Part shown: piece by piece, positions 1 through 10,365 of the stretch
Layout of the letters: every line of letters begins with the position of its first letter
How positions within the stretch are numbered: the stretch's first letter is position 1
Assembly: GCF_019097595.1 (NCBI RefSeq)
Contig: NC_080711.1
Coordinates: 21,538,928 to 21,602,927, forward strand
Length of the DNA: 64,000 bases
Source of the DNA: Hemibagrus wyckioides
Lineage: Eukaryota > Chordata > Actinopteri > Siluriformes > Bagridae
Reading direction: 5' to 3'
Translations under genes and position numbers: made by a program
The notes under the pieces: model-generated
Seen by the model: only the letters and a program-made list of their open reading frames with translations
Databases searched by the model: none
Told to the model about the DNA's origin: nothing

Positions 1-450
1 GTGCAAATTATGTTCCATTTTTACTGACAATTCACCTGAAAAAGTTTACTCAACCTCTTGAACTGTATACTGTATAATTAACCTGCACACACTTTAGAAA
101 TATTTGAACATTATACTTTTTGTTAAGATTTAAGGCCTGTGATGGTTGTTTTTTCTTTATTCACACAACATCTACCCAACATTTTGAGGTTTAAAGGACT
201 GAAGGTGTGTCATAAATATGAGAACATGTTCTCCTGGGATTTACATCAAAGTCATAAACTCTAACTACAGCATTGTTATGAAGCTAAGACATTACAGCTC
301 CATTATATCAGTGTCTCATTAAACCAGGCTGCTTCATCCACACAGCTTGATCAATTACATAGTAAATAAATAGTAAGTAACTAATATTTTGTGAATGTGT
401 ATGTTTTTACATTTGCAGGCAATGGCTCTTCTGAAAGCCTAAACACTTAT
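1..450. other. Intergenic flank upstream of V1
   Basis: No gene is seen. The first ~23 bases closely match the sequence near 61580, downstream of V32. The window therefore probably opens in the 3' flank of a V32-like VH unit. Confidence 0.5.
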
Positions 451-821
451 ATGCAAATCAACAAATCAAACCCCTTTATAAATGATTAGAGGTGTTTTCA
501 GGAGAAGTGAGGATCTGGGTTCAGGTTCTGCTCAAACCATGTTCTTTACACTTCTACTCCTGCTGTTAACAGCTACATCTGGTAAGTGTGTGGAGAATTT
601 TGGAGAGATGCAGATCATTGTGTACATTTTTCCTGTTGATAGATTTCAGGAATAATTGCATGATTGTTGTTCACAGGTATTACATGTATTGAACTGGTAA
701 AGTCTGCAGTCATGCTGGTTAAGCCTGGAGAATCATTTTCAGTCCCCTGTAAGATCACTGGATACTCAGCCACTAGTTCCTGTACTAACTGGATACGACA
801 ATCAGGACATGCACTGGAATG

Positions 822-1917
822 CAGTGGTGGACCGTCAGGGCCAGCAAGGCCTTCTCTGCTGGCCTAAACAGCAGTGATCTGAATCACTGACTTGCATTTT
901 AATATATTTAATATATTTTTCCATGAATGTGTATTAAATTATTCCCAATAGTCTATTCTCTACATTTCATAGCTTTTCTCTCGGTTGCGCTACTTCCAGT
1001 AGTGTATATTTATGATAAGAGTATTTATCCAATCATATTTCAGCCAGTGGCTGACATCATGTGTTGCCTGGCCTTAAGGCCTTCAGAATTAATAGTGCAG
1101 GCGCCCGTAGCTTAAAATGAGTGGCAATGAAACTTTTCCATTAACCAATCAGATTTCGAGTTAGCATCATTTCTATATTCACTGTGTCTCATTTTGGATG
1201 CTGCGTTCTCCAGAGATTGCAGTTTGCTGCGTACGTCATCAAGAATGTCTTTTTTGAGAAAAGTAACCGTAATAAAATTGACTGTTCCTTGTGAGGTGTG
1301 AAATACTGTAGACTAATTTCTTTTTTACTTTGTTTTTAATTAACAGTTGATTAGTATCTATTGCCGTGGTGTCCAGTTGCAATTCTAGAATTTTCATTTA
1401 AGTGGGGCTCAGCAACCAGGGAGGGTATAATAGTAATAAATAAATGAATAAATAAATAAAATAAAGGTTTGACTAACAGGGTAGGATGGTAAACTTATTG
1501 CATCATTCCACTGTATGGCATAGATGTGTATAACATTTGAGTACTGAACAAGCCAAATACGAGTCTTCCTGATCACACACTCACACACACTCACACACAC
1601 ACACATACACACACACACTTACACACACTCACACACACACACACACTTGTCCTCTGATCCTCGGTCTGTGGATTGAAGAACGTGCTGAAAGACGGGGAGG
1701 AGCAGAAGTCTGCCGCTGTTTTCATATGAAATTTAAAGTGGACTGAGGAGATCACCAATTTGTGTAGAGTTTATGGAGAATCGCAGAATTTTAGGAGGGC
1801 TGAGTAGAAAATGGCCTAGTGACGCCCATGGTGGCGTCATAATGATGGTATAGAGGTGGATTAATTCAGGAAGGACACCAGTGAAGGCCTAGATCTGAAA
1901 TGCACAGCCCGCCACTG
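822..1917. mobile_element. Non-autonomous hAT-like DNA transposon
   Basis: The element is 1096 bp. Its ends form an imperfect terminal inverted repeat: the left end reads CAGTGGTGGACCGTCAGG and the right end, reverse-complemented, reads CAGTGGCGGGCTGTGCAT. The 8-bp direct repeat CTGGAATG flanks it (814-821 and 1918-1925) and is present once at the empty site in V26. An 8-bp target duplication is characteristic of hAT elements. No transposase is visible. A second copy lies at 13007-14058. A 62-aa ORF shared by the copies is probably not a gene. Confidence 0.9.
1574..1650. repeat. (CA)n microsatellite inside the hAT element
   Basis: Interrupted CACACA/CTCACA repeat within the transposon. The copy at 13007 lacks this expanded tract. 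Confidence 0.85.
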
Positions 1918-2080
1918 CTGGAATGGATCGGCTGGTACTGCAGCTCAAGTGATACTGCCAGCATAAATTCACTAAAAAACAAGATCACTTTCTCAACTGA
2001 AGCCTCTAACAACACTGTGACTTTACACGGACAAATCTTTCAGACTGAAGAGATTGTTGTGTATTACTGCACTCGTAACT

Positions 2081-2119
2081 CACAGTGAGACAGATCAACA
2101 AAGACGCTTTAAAAAAACA
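2081..2119 (+). other. RSS of V1 (23 bp spacer)
   Basis: Heptamer CACAGTG at 2081-2087, 23-bp spacer, nonamer AAAAAAACA at 2111-2119. In the sister V26 the nonamer is ACAAAAACA. Confidence 0.85.
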
Positions 2120-2794
2120 CCCAGTACAGAAGACTGTTAGAAGACTGTTAGTGTCTTATCTCCATGTTTTACCTTCTGTGTTTCTCAGAAGTGTGAGCAG
2201 ACAACACCAGATTAAATCTACTAAATAAAGCATGACATCTCTACATCTCATTAGAACTGAGTTATGATTCAGATTGGATCATGACCATATTATTGTCCTG
2301 CAGGCCACTGAATCATTGTTCCTTGTCCAGTGGGATTGACTTTTAAATAACTTTAGGAAATGATAAATCAGTATATAGTTAAACATTTCAATATTAAACC
2401 CTTTCAGTTTAGTAAAATTAGAGTTTTTTTTCCTAATTTGTATTGACCTTATTAAACAAGATTTATTTTTTTAAATTGTCATACAATTAAAATGATTTAT
2501 ATTCAGAGATTTTCAATGATTTGCTGTGAATGTTGAGGTTTTCTGAATGTCTTTTTACTGGACTTTGAATTTGCCTGCTCTCAGTATGTTCACTATTACT
2601 TTACTTGTTTAAAAAAAGTGTTGCTATCTAACAGGTGAAGGGATATACACAGGAAAATGATGTACTTGTTATTTATAGAGTATAATGATTGCAATATTTA
2701 TTAAGCAGTTAACCAGATTTTTGCATATTTGTGAAAAATGTTTCATAGAAAGTGTTTTCCTCGATATGAAGTTTTATATATATGTGTGTTATAA
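2120..2794. other. 3' flank of V1, no gene seen
   Basis: AT-rich. The first ~550 bp are paralogous to the flank of V26 (50395-50690), for example the shared stretch around TTTTACCTTCTGTG. No gene was recognised. Confidence 0.5.
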
Positions 2795-3170
2795 CACATA
2801 GCAAAGGGTCTGGGCCAGATCTGGCATTAAGCTGGCACTGCTGGCTGAGTGATGGCATGGCAAGTGGTATGTCAACCAGATGCAGACCAGGTCTGACAAT
2901 GATGGCACTCTTTATATGATGGCATGCCAGATGTGGCCCAATTATGTTTTCTGTGGGCCAAATCTGGGTCAGCAGTATGGCCCAGTGCTGTCCCTGTTCT
3001 GAGCAAACAGTGTGGCCCAGTGCTGGCCTTGTGCTGGCCCATGCGTGGCCCACCTGTGGCAAACCAGATATGGGCCACCCAAGGGTGATCATTCTTTGTG
3101 GTATGTGGGCCGAGTGTAAGTGCACTGTGTGGGCCAGATTTGGGCCAGACCTATTTTGCTGTCTGGCACA
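2795..3170. repeat. Degenerate GC-rich tandem repeat
   Basis: The stretch consists of diverged, roughly 20-bp units built on GGGCCAGAT(C/T)TGGGCC and GGCCCAGTGCTGGCC. It stands out from the AT-rich surroundings. The long open frame on the opposite strand is a by-product of the repeat. It ends abruptly against a VH fragment at 3171. Confidence 0.7.
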
Positions 3171-3246
3171 CGTCTCCAGCAGCACAGTGTTTTTAAAGGG
3201 GCAAAACTTTCAGACAGAGATACAGCTGTGTATTACTGTGCACAAA
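3171..3246 (+). pseudogene. IGHV relic V2, framework 3 fragment only
   Basis: Only the end of a V exon remains. It resembles the TSSSTVTL...[13 protein letters not shown] region of V32 (60760) and carries several mutations. The YYC codons survive, and CACAAAAGTG stands where the heptamer should be. Leader, framework 1 and both CDRs are missing; their place is taken by the tandem repeat upstream. A downstream nonamer is not evident. Confidence 0.8.
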
Positions 3247-3576
3247 AGTGACATTCATTCAGATTACTGAAAAAAATGAACATTGTGGTTAAAAGAGAAA
3301 GTTCCAAATATAAAATCTTTTTGTAATTGGGGTTTATTAAATTCATAAAAAAGACTTTTAAACAAAATAGTTTTTCGCCTGTTATAAACCCACATATCCT
3401 CCATCAGATGAATCTCCTCCTCATGATTTAAATACATTTCAGATACATTCTCCTCCCATCATTAGCAGATAAGCAAATCCAAGCATCAGAGCTGGATCTC
3501 ACTCTATTTATATGATGTGATGGTGTCTGTTAAACTTTGGAGAACAGAGAAGACTCCAGTACAAACAACACACACC

Positions 3577-4012
3577 ATGTTCTCTACATCTCTACTGCTC
3601 CTGCTGGCAGCTGCTTCTTGTGAGTGCTTTATCAAATTCATTCATTTACTAGATGAAGAATAAAGGTGCAGCAGATATTGTGTGAGATATCACCATGTGT
3701 TTTCCTCCACAGATGTACATGGTGTGGAACTGACTCAGCCTGCTTCCATGACAGTCCAGCCAGGCCAGAGTCTCTCCATCCACTGCAAGGTTTCATATTC
3801 AGTTGAAAGCTATGATACAGCTTGGATACGACAACCTGCAGGAAAAGCTCTGGAGTGGATTGGATACATCGATAGTGATGGGGATACAGCTTACAGTGAC
3901 AAACTGAAAAATAAGTTCAGCATCTCCAGAGACACTTCTACTAACACAATAACAATTGGAGGACAGAACATGCAGACTGAAGACACAGCTGTGTATTACT
4001 GAGCTCGTTACA
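3577..4012 (+). pseudogene. IGHV segment V3, Cys104 changed to stop
   Basis: Family DVHGVELTQPA. The promoter has an octamer-like AAGCAAAT at 3471-3478 and a TATA-like TATTTATAT near 3504. The leader exon is 3577-3619 (MFSTSLLLLLAAAS, donor GTGAGT) and the V exon starts at 3713 after CCTCCACAG. The exon is open through framework 3, but the codon for the second conserved cysteine reads TGA instead of TGC, giving YY-stop. CDR1 is ESYDTA and CDR2 is YIDSDGDTA. Everything else, including the RSS, is intact, so the inactivation looks recent. It is nearly identical outside the CDRs to V5, V10, V18, V20 and V27. Confidence 0.94.
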
Positions 4013-4051
4013 CACAGTGAGACAGAATAGTGGATTCCTCTTACAAAAACC
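4013..4051 (+). other. RSS of V3 (23 bp spacer)
   Basis: Heptamer CACAGTG at 4013-4019, 23-bp spacer, consensus nonamer ACAAAAACC at 4043-4051. Confidence 0.95.
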
Positions 4052-5465
4052 TTATGAGACATGTTACACACATCCTCTCAATGCAACTAATAAATCATCT
4101 CAGTCACACTTTCACTTTCTTTCACTGGAATGAAGCTGTAATCATTTTCAGCATTTTAAAACAGTCACACAAAGTAATTTTCAAACAAAAAAAGAAAACA
4201 TTATTGAAAGAGTGTTCATTCTGAACCTTTATTAATTCTTTATTTTACATTTTTATCCAACAGTTGAATCAGTGTTTACTGAGTGGATTCAGGAATAATA
4301 CAGCATGTTTCCAGCAGTGTGTTGTGTTTAACACACAGTCTGTTCTCACAGTGTGAGGTGCAATAATTGAAACAACTGAAGGAGGCAGCAGAGTTTAACA
4401 AATAAAGTGAAAGAAGTGAATCCACAAACTGCATTCTGTATGAGACTCATTCACTATCACTCATTATCAGACACGTATTGATTTTTCATAATTTAGGATG
4501 ATTTGTGCTACATATGACCATATTTACACCAGATATGAAGCATTTTATGAAAACAAAATAAAAAAATACATTCTATCCTACTTCGTCCCTCAGTCATTAT
4601 CATGATGATGTGAAACCTCTGCTAGATTTGAGCTTTTCAGATTAATTGATTAAGTGAATGCTTTAATTTCTTTTGCAGGTTTAAAATGTTAACATTTCAT
4701 ATTATGGGTTTATGTGAAACATTGAAGACTAAAACATTTTAGAGAACTCCTCTCAAAGTCTACTGGGTAAAGGGTTTTCCTCCATGTGGTTTATTTGAAA
4801 CGGATAAGTGAAAAAAGAGAAGCAGATACTTAAAATTATTCCATCATTCACAAAGATTTAATAACAGACAAGTTGTTGGCATGAGCTCCTGACTAAATGA
4901 ATCAGTGATGATTTGTGACCTGAATTATTTCTTTAATTAATTTCAGTTTATTTTAAACACACAGAAGAAAAAATGACAGTTTCTGAACAAACCAGAATGT
5001 TCTTCTGGGTGTTACAGTTTAGAGGTTGAAAGTCATTTATATACTAAATTTAAGTTGCTTATTCAGTTTTAAATAAATATAAAGTAACTTAAGCACCAAA
5101 GAACATTTTTCACTGTGGTTATAAAAACATGTAGAAGACCAGCAAAACAATAGGTAAATGAATATGCAAAATGTTCACCTTACAGCTACATATAGAGAAA
5201 TATCAGCCACCGTCACAACTACATTTTACACAGTAACTAATCCCCACATTATCATAAACTCAGCTTAAACAACTAGATCAGCATTTATCAAAAAATAATA
5301 CAAGTGTTTACTTAGTTGATATTTAGTAATAATTTTTTTTTTCTTCATTTATTATTTCAAATGTTATCTCAAATAAATGGTAATAATTAAAATTACAAAT
5401 TAGATTTTAACTCTTTTCTTAGTGTATTAGATGTAAACTGTTTCAATATTTATAATGTTATTAGA
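4052..5465. other. 3' flank of V3 with conserved downstream block
   Basis: No gene is seen. The region around 4290-4450 (TTTCCAGCAG to ACTCATTC) recurs downstream of V5, V10, V18, V20 and V27 and once without a V (61940). It contains the palindrome GTGTTTAACACAC and the motif CTCACAGTGTGAG. From about 5010 to 5250 the sequence resembles the promoter region of the ECAVELTQD family (compare 10100-10320). It then passes into sequence like the 3' flank of V28 (53290 onward). This suggests that a VH unit of that family was deleted here. Confidence 0.55.
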
Positions 5466-5471
5466 AGATAA

Positions 5472-5705
5472 TTTTTCAATTCAATTTATTTGCATAGCGC
5501 TTTTTACAATGAACATTGTCTCAAAGCAGCTTTACAAAAGTAGAGAAACAGAAAGGAGAAAAAAAAGAAATATTAAATGAAATTATTAAACTATTTTATC
5601 CCTATTTATTTATCCCTAACTATTTATCCCTAATAAGCAAGCCTGAGGCGACAATGGCAAGGAAAAACTCCCTGTGATGAAATGAGGAAGAAACCTTGAG
5701 AGGAA
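5472..5705. repeat. Fish interspersed repeat
   Basis: The segment starts with TTCAATTTATTTGCATAGCG and ends in GAGAGGAACCAGACTC. I recognise it as a common teleost dispersed repeat, but cannot assign a family from the sequence alone. Confidence 0.6.
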
Positions 5706-5711
5706 CCAGAC

Positions 5712-5862
5712 TCTGTGGTGTTGTTTGTTGTTTTTGTATTGAACTTGTTGTATGTTTATGTAGCACCAGGTCCTGGAGAAACGTTGTTTCATTTCACTAT
5801 GTACTGCGCCAGCTGTATGTGGTTGAACTGACAATAAAAGCTTCTTGAATCTTGAATGTTCT
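5712..5862 (+). mobile_element. 3' tail of a Rex-like LINE
   Basis: It matches, in the opposite orientation, the 3' end of the LINE at 14776-16392: shared CACCAGGTCCTGGAGAAACG, and short direct TTCTTGAATC repeats at the terminus. No coding part remains. Confidence 0.7.
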
Positions 5863-6360
5863 TTTGCACGGTTTAATTATAATGTTAGTGTGTTTTATTC
5901 CTTTCTCAGTCGGTCACTGAGCTTTTCTACTTCTGCTGTATTTTAGATAAAGTTCCAGGTCTTCATAACTTTTGGCAGAAATGTAAAATTATTCTCAATA
6001 CAGGACCAAGTTACTGATATCTAAAAGCCCTGAGAGGGCAGTCTGTGTGAACAAAACCATCCTGCTCATTAATACTCATTCAGCTTCAGTTACAGTGATA
6101 CACAGTGATGGATTAAAAAGTCATGAGATCTAATGAGTAAAGAGCAGTGATGAACCTGACAGCATGAAACACACCCAGAGTCTTACAGGAAGCTTTTTCT
6201 CATCTCAGCTGTTCCTCTGTGAATGTTTTTATATCTCTAGTGGGCGTGTCATGCAAATGAAGTCCTGCATTTGAACCATTTATACTGAAACATTCAGCCC
6301 AACAACATACCAGCAGTTTGTGTTCATTTACAGCAGCAGGAATCATTTTAATTCTTTGAG

Positions 6361-6748
6361 ATGGGACTAGGCAGTGTTTTGAGTTGAATGAGTTTCAGAG
6401 TTTTTGAATCTTCATTCACTGTTAGTATTAATCATTACATTATTTAAAAAAAAAAATTCTGTTGGTCTTTTTGTTTTCACGTTAATGTCTCCTATTCTAT
6501 TTCAGATTCCTGCAGTCAGACACTGATCGAGTCTGATCCAGTGATCATCAAACCTGATCAGTCTCATAAACTGACCTGCACAGCCTCTGGATTAGACTTT
6601 GGTAGCTATGGCATGTCTTGGATCAGAACGGCGCCTGGAAAAGGGCTGGAATGGGTTGCATATATCTCAAGTAGCAGTATTTACTGTGTATCACTGTGTG
6701 TCACGGGCACAGTAATAAACACTGCAGTTTATTACTACACCCATAACA
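6361..6748 (+). pseudogene. IGHV segment V4, broken leader and framework 3
   Basis: Family [11 protein letters not shown]. Octamer ATGCAAAT is at 6251-6258. The leader begins MGLGSVLS and then hits TGA, because its second half is rearranged. The V exon starts at 6506 after ATTTCAG and is normal through framework 1, CDR1 (GSYGMSW) and framework 2. After YISSS, CDR2 and most of framework 3 are gone; in their place is an inverted copy of the V 3' end. The final YYC has become YYY and the last codons carry several G-to-A changes. The unit cannot encode a V domain. Confidence 0.93.
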
Positions 6749-6758
6749 CACAGTGATA
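6689..6758. repeat. Inverted repeat replacing framework 3 of V4
   Basis: The left arm 6689-6720 is the reverse complement of a normal family V 3' end including the heptamer. The right arm 6727-6758 is the resident V 3' end. Six bases (ACTGCA) separate them. The arms are 32 nt with 5 mismatches. The inverted arm keeps the ancestral TGTGCCCGTGAC sense sequence better than the resident arm does. Confidence 0.9.
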
Positions 6759-6786
6759 CTTCACCTTAGACATCAGTACAGAAACA
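6749..6786 (+). other. RSS of V4 (22 bp spacer, weak nonamer)
   Basis: Heptamer CACAGTG at 6749-6755, 22-bp spacer, nonamer ACAGAAACA at 6778-6786 (a G interrupts the A run). Confidence 0.8.
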
Positions 6787-6981
6787 CATACTTGCTATAG
6801 TCACATGACAAACCCACATTTTCAGAAGCTGTGGATTCAAACAATCAAAATATTTTGATTGTCTCTGACTTACATGTTACAACTTGTTGACTTTTACTAC
6901 ATGTGGATTGTTATGAACATTATCAGGACATTTATACTGATAAAAGATTATTCATTCACTACCCAAAATATGCCATATTTT

Positions 6982-7483
6982 CAGTCATGTGAAAAAGAAA
7001 GTACACCCTCTTGAATTTTATGATTGTACATATTAAGATATAACCAAAAAATCATCTGCTCTTTAGAAGGTCTTAAAATGTGATAAATACAACCTCTGAT
7101 GAACAAGAACATATGGCATATTATGCCATGTCATTGTTTATTTAACAAAAGTAAAGCTAATATGGAGAAGCCATGTGTGAAAAACTAAGTACGCCCTCAC
7201 TGCTTCCATAGGGATTATGATGGTAAGAAGCAGACAGGTGCTGCTAATCAAATGCCCTTGACTAACTGATCATTAGCAAGTGTGACCATCTCTGTAGAAG
7301 TAGAAGTTTTGTCAGTTTGCTTTTCTGGAGCATTCAGGTGTGTTTTAACAAAAAGGAAAGACATCAGCAATGATCTTAGAAAAGTAACTCTTGCTGTCCA
7401 TCAGTCTGAGAAGGGTTATAAGGCCAATTCAAAGAATTACCATAGAATTCAAGAGAGTTTACTTTCTTTTTCATATAAATGTA
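6982..7483 (+). mobile_element. Internally deleted Tc1/mariner element
   Basis: The left end reads CAGTCATGTGAAAAAGAAAG and the right end is a matching inverted terminus around ACTTTCTTTTTCATAT. Between them, a transposase N-terminal helix-turn-helix remnant is readable (RKDISNDLRK, then HQSEKGYKA). The catalytic domain is deleted. Related shorter pieces lie at 31923-32130 and 63405-63850, each followed by the same flank, so they were duplicated together with VH units. Confidence 0.8.
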
Positions 7484-7918
7484 TTAGATCACACCCACGA
7501 GTGTTTTATTCCTTGCATAACATGTCTATTAGCAGGAGCTACTTATCATTCATAAATACACATAGTACATTCATTGGTCAACAGAAGAAAGACTCCAGAA
7601 ATTTTGCATGAATATTGTGGGAAGGCATGATTATAACTCCAGAATGATCCAAATATAATTCTTGTAGTAAGTTGAGTTTATAAAGAGATTATAAAGAATT
7701 ATAAAGAAGAGTTTTTCTCCCCACTATAAACCCACATATCCTCCATCAGATGAATCTCCTCCTCATGATTTAAATACATTTCAGATACATTCTCCTCCCA
7801 TCATCAGCAGATAAGCAAATCCAAGCATCAGAGCTGGATCTCACTCTATTTATATGATGTGATGGTGTCTGTTAAACTTTGGAGAACAGAGAAGACTCCA
7901 GTACAAACAACACACACC

Positions 7919-8354
7919 ATGTTCTCTACATCTCTACTGCTCCTGCTGGCAGCTGCTTCTTGTGAGTGCTTTATCAAATTCATTCATTTACTAGATGAAG
8001 AATAAAGGTGCAGCAGATATTGTGTGAGATATCACCATGTGTTTTCCTCCACAGATGTACATGGTGTGGAACTGACTCAGCCTGCTTCCATGACAGTCCA
8101 GCCAGGCCAGAGTCTCTCCATCCACTGCAAGGTTTCATATTCAGTTACAAGCTATTATACAGCTTGGATCCGGCAACCTGCAGGAAAAGCTCTGGAGTGG
8201 ATTGGAATCATCTATATGGATGGGAGTACAGCTTACAGTGACAAACTGAAAAATAAGTTCAGCATCTCCAGAGACACTTCTACTAACACAATAACAATTG
8301 GAGGACAGAACATGCAGACTGAAGACACAGCTGTGTATTACTGCGCTCGTCACA
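7919..8354 (+). CDS. IGHV segment V5, apparently functional
   Basis: Germline heavy-chain V segment of the DVHGVELTQPA family, to be joined to D/J by RAG. It has an octamer-like AAGCAAAT at 7813-7820 and TATA-like TATTTATAT near 7847. Leader exon 7919-7961, intron with GTGAGT donor and CCTCCACAG acceptor, V exon 8055-8354. The exon is fully open, with Cys23 in IHCKVS, CDR1 TSYYTA, the WIRQPAGKALEWIG framework 2, CDR2 IIYMDGST, and DTAVYYCAR at the end. The start is the ATG that opens the hydrophobic leader; ATGs inside the intron are not used. Confidence 0.95.
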
Positions 8355-8393
8355 CACAGTGAGACAGAATAGTGGATTCCTCTTACAAAAACC
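8355..8393 (+). other. RSS of V5 (23 bp spacer)
   Basis: Consensus heptamer CACAGTG at 8355-8361, 23-bp spacer, consensus nonamer ACAAAAACC at 8385-8393. Confidence 0.95.
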
Positions 8394-9230
8394 TTATGAG
8401 ACATGTTACACACATCCTCTCAATGCAACTAATAAATCATCTCAGTCACACTTTCACTTTCTTCCACTAGAATGAAGTCAGAATCTTTTGCAGCATTTTA
8501 AAACACAGTCACACAAAGTCATTATTAAATAAAAAATAAAACATTACTGAAAGAGTTTATTATCAGTTTATTCTGAACTATTATTAATCCCTTCATTTTA
8601 CAGGATTTTTAACCAACAGTTGGAATCAGCATTTACTGAGTGGATTCAGGAATAATACAGCATGTTTCCAGCAGTGTGTTGTGTTTAACACACAGTCTGT
8701 TCTCACAGTGTGAGGTTCAATAATTGAAACAACTGAAGGAGGCAGCAGAGTTTAACAAATAAAGTAGAGAAAAAAGGGGAATCCACAAACTGCATTCTGT
8801 ATGAGACTCATTCACTATCACTCATTATCAAAAATAACATTGAAGGCTAAGACATACTAGAGACATCATCTCAAAGACTTCTGGATGAAAAGCTTTGCTC
8901 CTTATGAAAAAAAAGACAAGCATATGCTTTAAATTATTCCATCATTCACAAAGATTTAACAGACAAATTGTTGGCATGAGCCCTTGACTGAATGAATCAG
9001 TGATGATTTGTGACCTGAATTATTTCTTTAATTAATTTCACTTTTTATAAGACATACAGATGAAAAAGGCAGGTTCTGAACAGAGCTGAATGTTCTTTTG
9101 GGTATTACAGTGATACATAGTGATGGACGTTAAAGTGAGATCCAATGAGTAAAGAGCAGTGATGAACCTGACAGCATGAAACACTCAGTCTTACAGGAAG
9201 GTTTTTCTCATCTCAGCTGTTCCTGTGTGT
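8394..9230. other. 3' flank of V5 with conserved downstream block
   Basis: No gene is seen. It includes another copy of the conserved downstream block (about 8640-8840), which passes into the promoter flank of the SCSQ-family unit V6. Confidence 0.6.
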
Positions 9231-9362
9231 TTATATCTCTAGTGGGCGTGTCATGCAAATGAAATCCTGTATTTGAACCATTTATGCTGAAACATTCAGC
9301 CCAACAACATACCAGCAGTTTGTGTTCATTTACAGCAGCAGGAATCATTTTAATTCTTTGAG

Positions 9363-9799
9363 ATGGGACTAGGCAGTGTTTTGAGTTACTTTACTCTAGC
9401 AATCTTCATTCAATGTTGGTATTATTTATTTCACAAATTTTTTAAGGACTTTTCTTACTTTCTTTTTTAACTTTAACACCTATCTTTGTGTGTTCTTGCA
9501 GATTCCTGCAGTCAGACACTGATCCAGTCTGATCCAGTGATCATGAAACCTGATCAGTCTCATAAACTGACCTGCACAGCCTCTGGATTTGACTTCAGTA
9601 GCTACTGGTTGGCTTGGATCAGACAGGTGCCTGGAAAAGGACTGGAATTTGTTGCAAGAATTTACAGTAGTAGCATATATTACTCCAGTGCAGTTCAGGG
9701 CCGCTTCACAATCTCCAGAGACGACAGTAAGAAGCAGGTGTATCTGCAGATGAACAGCATGAGGACAGAAGACACTGCAGTTTATTACTGCGCCCGACA
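9363..9799 (+). CDS. IGHV segment V6, apparently functional
   Basis: [11 protein letters not shown] family. Consensus octamer ATGCAAAT is at 9253-9260. The leader exon is 9363-9414 (52 nt, [17 protein letters not shown], non-standard donor context GTTGGT). The V exon starts at 9502 after TTCTTGCAG. Cys23 lies in [11 protein letters not shown]1 is FSSYWLAW, framework 2 is [14 protein letters not shown]2 is RIYSSSIYY, and framework 3 is [18 protein letters not shown] followed by DTAVYYCAR. No stop or frameshift. Framework 2 Phe (LEFVA) replaces the usual Trp of LEWVA, a change known to be tolerated in some V domains. Confidence 0.94.
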
Positions 9800-9837
9800 C
9801 ACAGTGATACTTCCCCTTAGACATCAGTACAAAAACA
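9800..9837 (+). other. RSS of V6 (22 bp spacer)
   Basis: Heptamer CACAGTG at 9800-9806, 22-bp spacer, nonamer ACAAAAACA at 9829-9837. Confidence 0.9.
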
Positions 9838-10365
9838 CATACTTTCTATAGTCACATGACAAACCCACATTTTCAGATTCATGGAGGTCAAAGAACCAAA
9901 ATGTGAACATTGTCTGGACATTTATGCTGATTTTAGATTATGAAGAATTTAGGCAATAAAAATATAAGCAACTCACAAAACAGTGTAGCTTTCCTGCACC
10001 CTTTCAGGATTCTGTGTAATGAGATCAAGTCAGTATGAATGTTTTCCCTACATGTTGTTTTAAATGCAGAAATATTTCACAGTTTGACAGAATGAGAACT
10101 ATGTAAACAGTTTAGAGGTTGAAAGTCATTTACATACTAAATTTAACTTTACTTATCCAGTTTTAAATAAATATAAAGTAACATAAACACCAAAGAACAT
10201 TTTTCACTGTGGTTATAAAACATGTAGAACACCATCATAACAATATGTAAATAAATTCCCCTTATATGCAATATGCAAAATCTTCCCCTTACAGCTACAT
10301 ATAGAGAAATATCAGCCACGGTCACTGTGGGCTCTGGAGAGTTTAGCACTGCTTTTAGATAAAAG

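Larger units (their letters stand above)
539..2080 (+). pseudogene. IGHV segment V1, V exon split by a hAT element
   Basis: This would be an immunoglobulin heavy-chain variable segment. The promoter has an octamer ATGCAAAT at 451-458 and a TATA-like TTTATAAA near 475. The leader exon is 539-581 (43 nt, hydrophobic, ends at donor GTAAGTG). The V exon starts at 677 after TTCACAG. It reads framework 1 with Cys23 and CDR1 TSSCTNW, then stops in framework 2 at GHALE, where a 1.1-kb hAT-type element sits at 822-1917. The V exon resumes at about 1926 with the WIGWYCSSS region and ends with YYCTRN before the RSS. Secondary damage is visible as EEIVVYYC where relatives read EDTAVYYC. The closest relative is V26 (50056). 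The unit cannot encode a V domain. Confidence 0.93.

Noticed and set aside
927..1115. 62-aa hydrophobic ORF inside the hAT element, also present at 13093-13281
   Set aside because: Conserved only because both copies are the same transposon family; no splice or promoter context and no recognised domain.
2709..3185. 158-aa minus-strand ORF
   Set aside because: Produced by the GC-rich tandem repeat; repetitive composition and overlap with a VH relic.
8141..8413. Recurrent ~90-aa minus-strand ORFs antisense to the DVHGVELTQPA V exons (also at 3799, 24452, 51343)
   Set aside because: Shadows of the highly similar V exons; they appear wherever the V exon is conserved and have no signals of their own.
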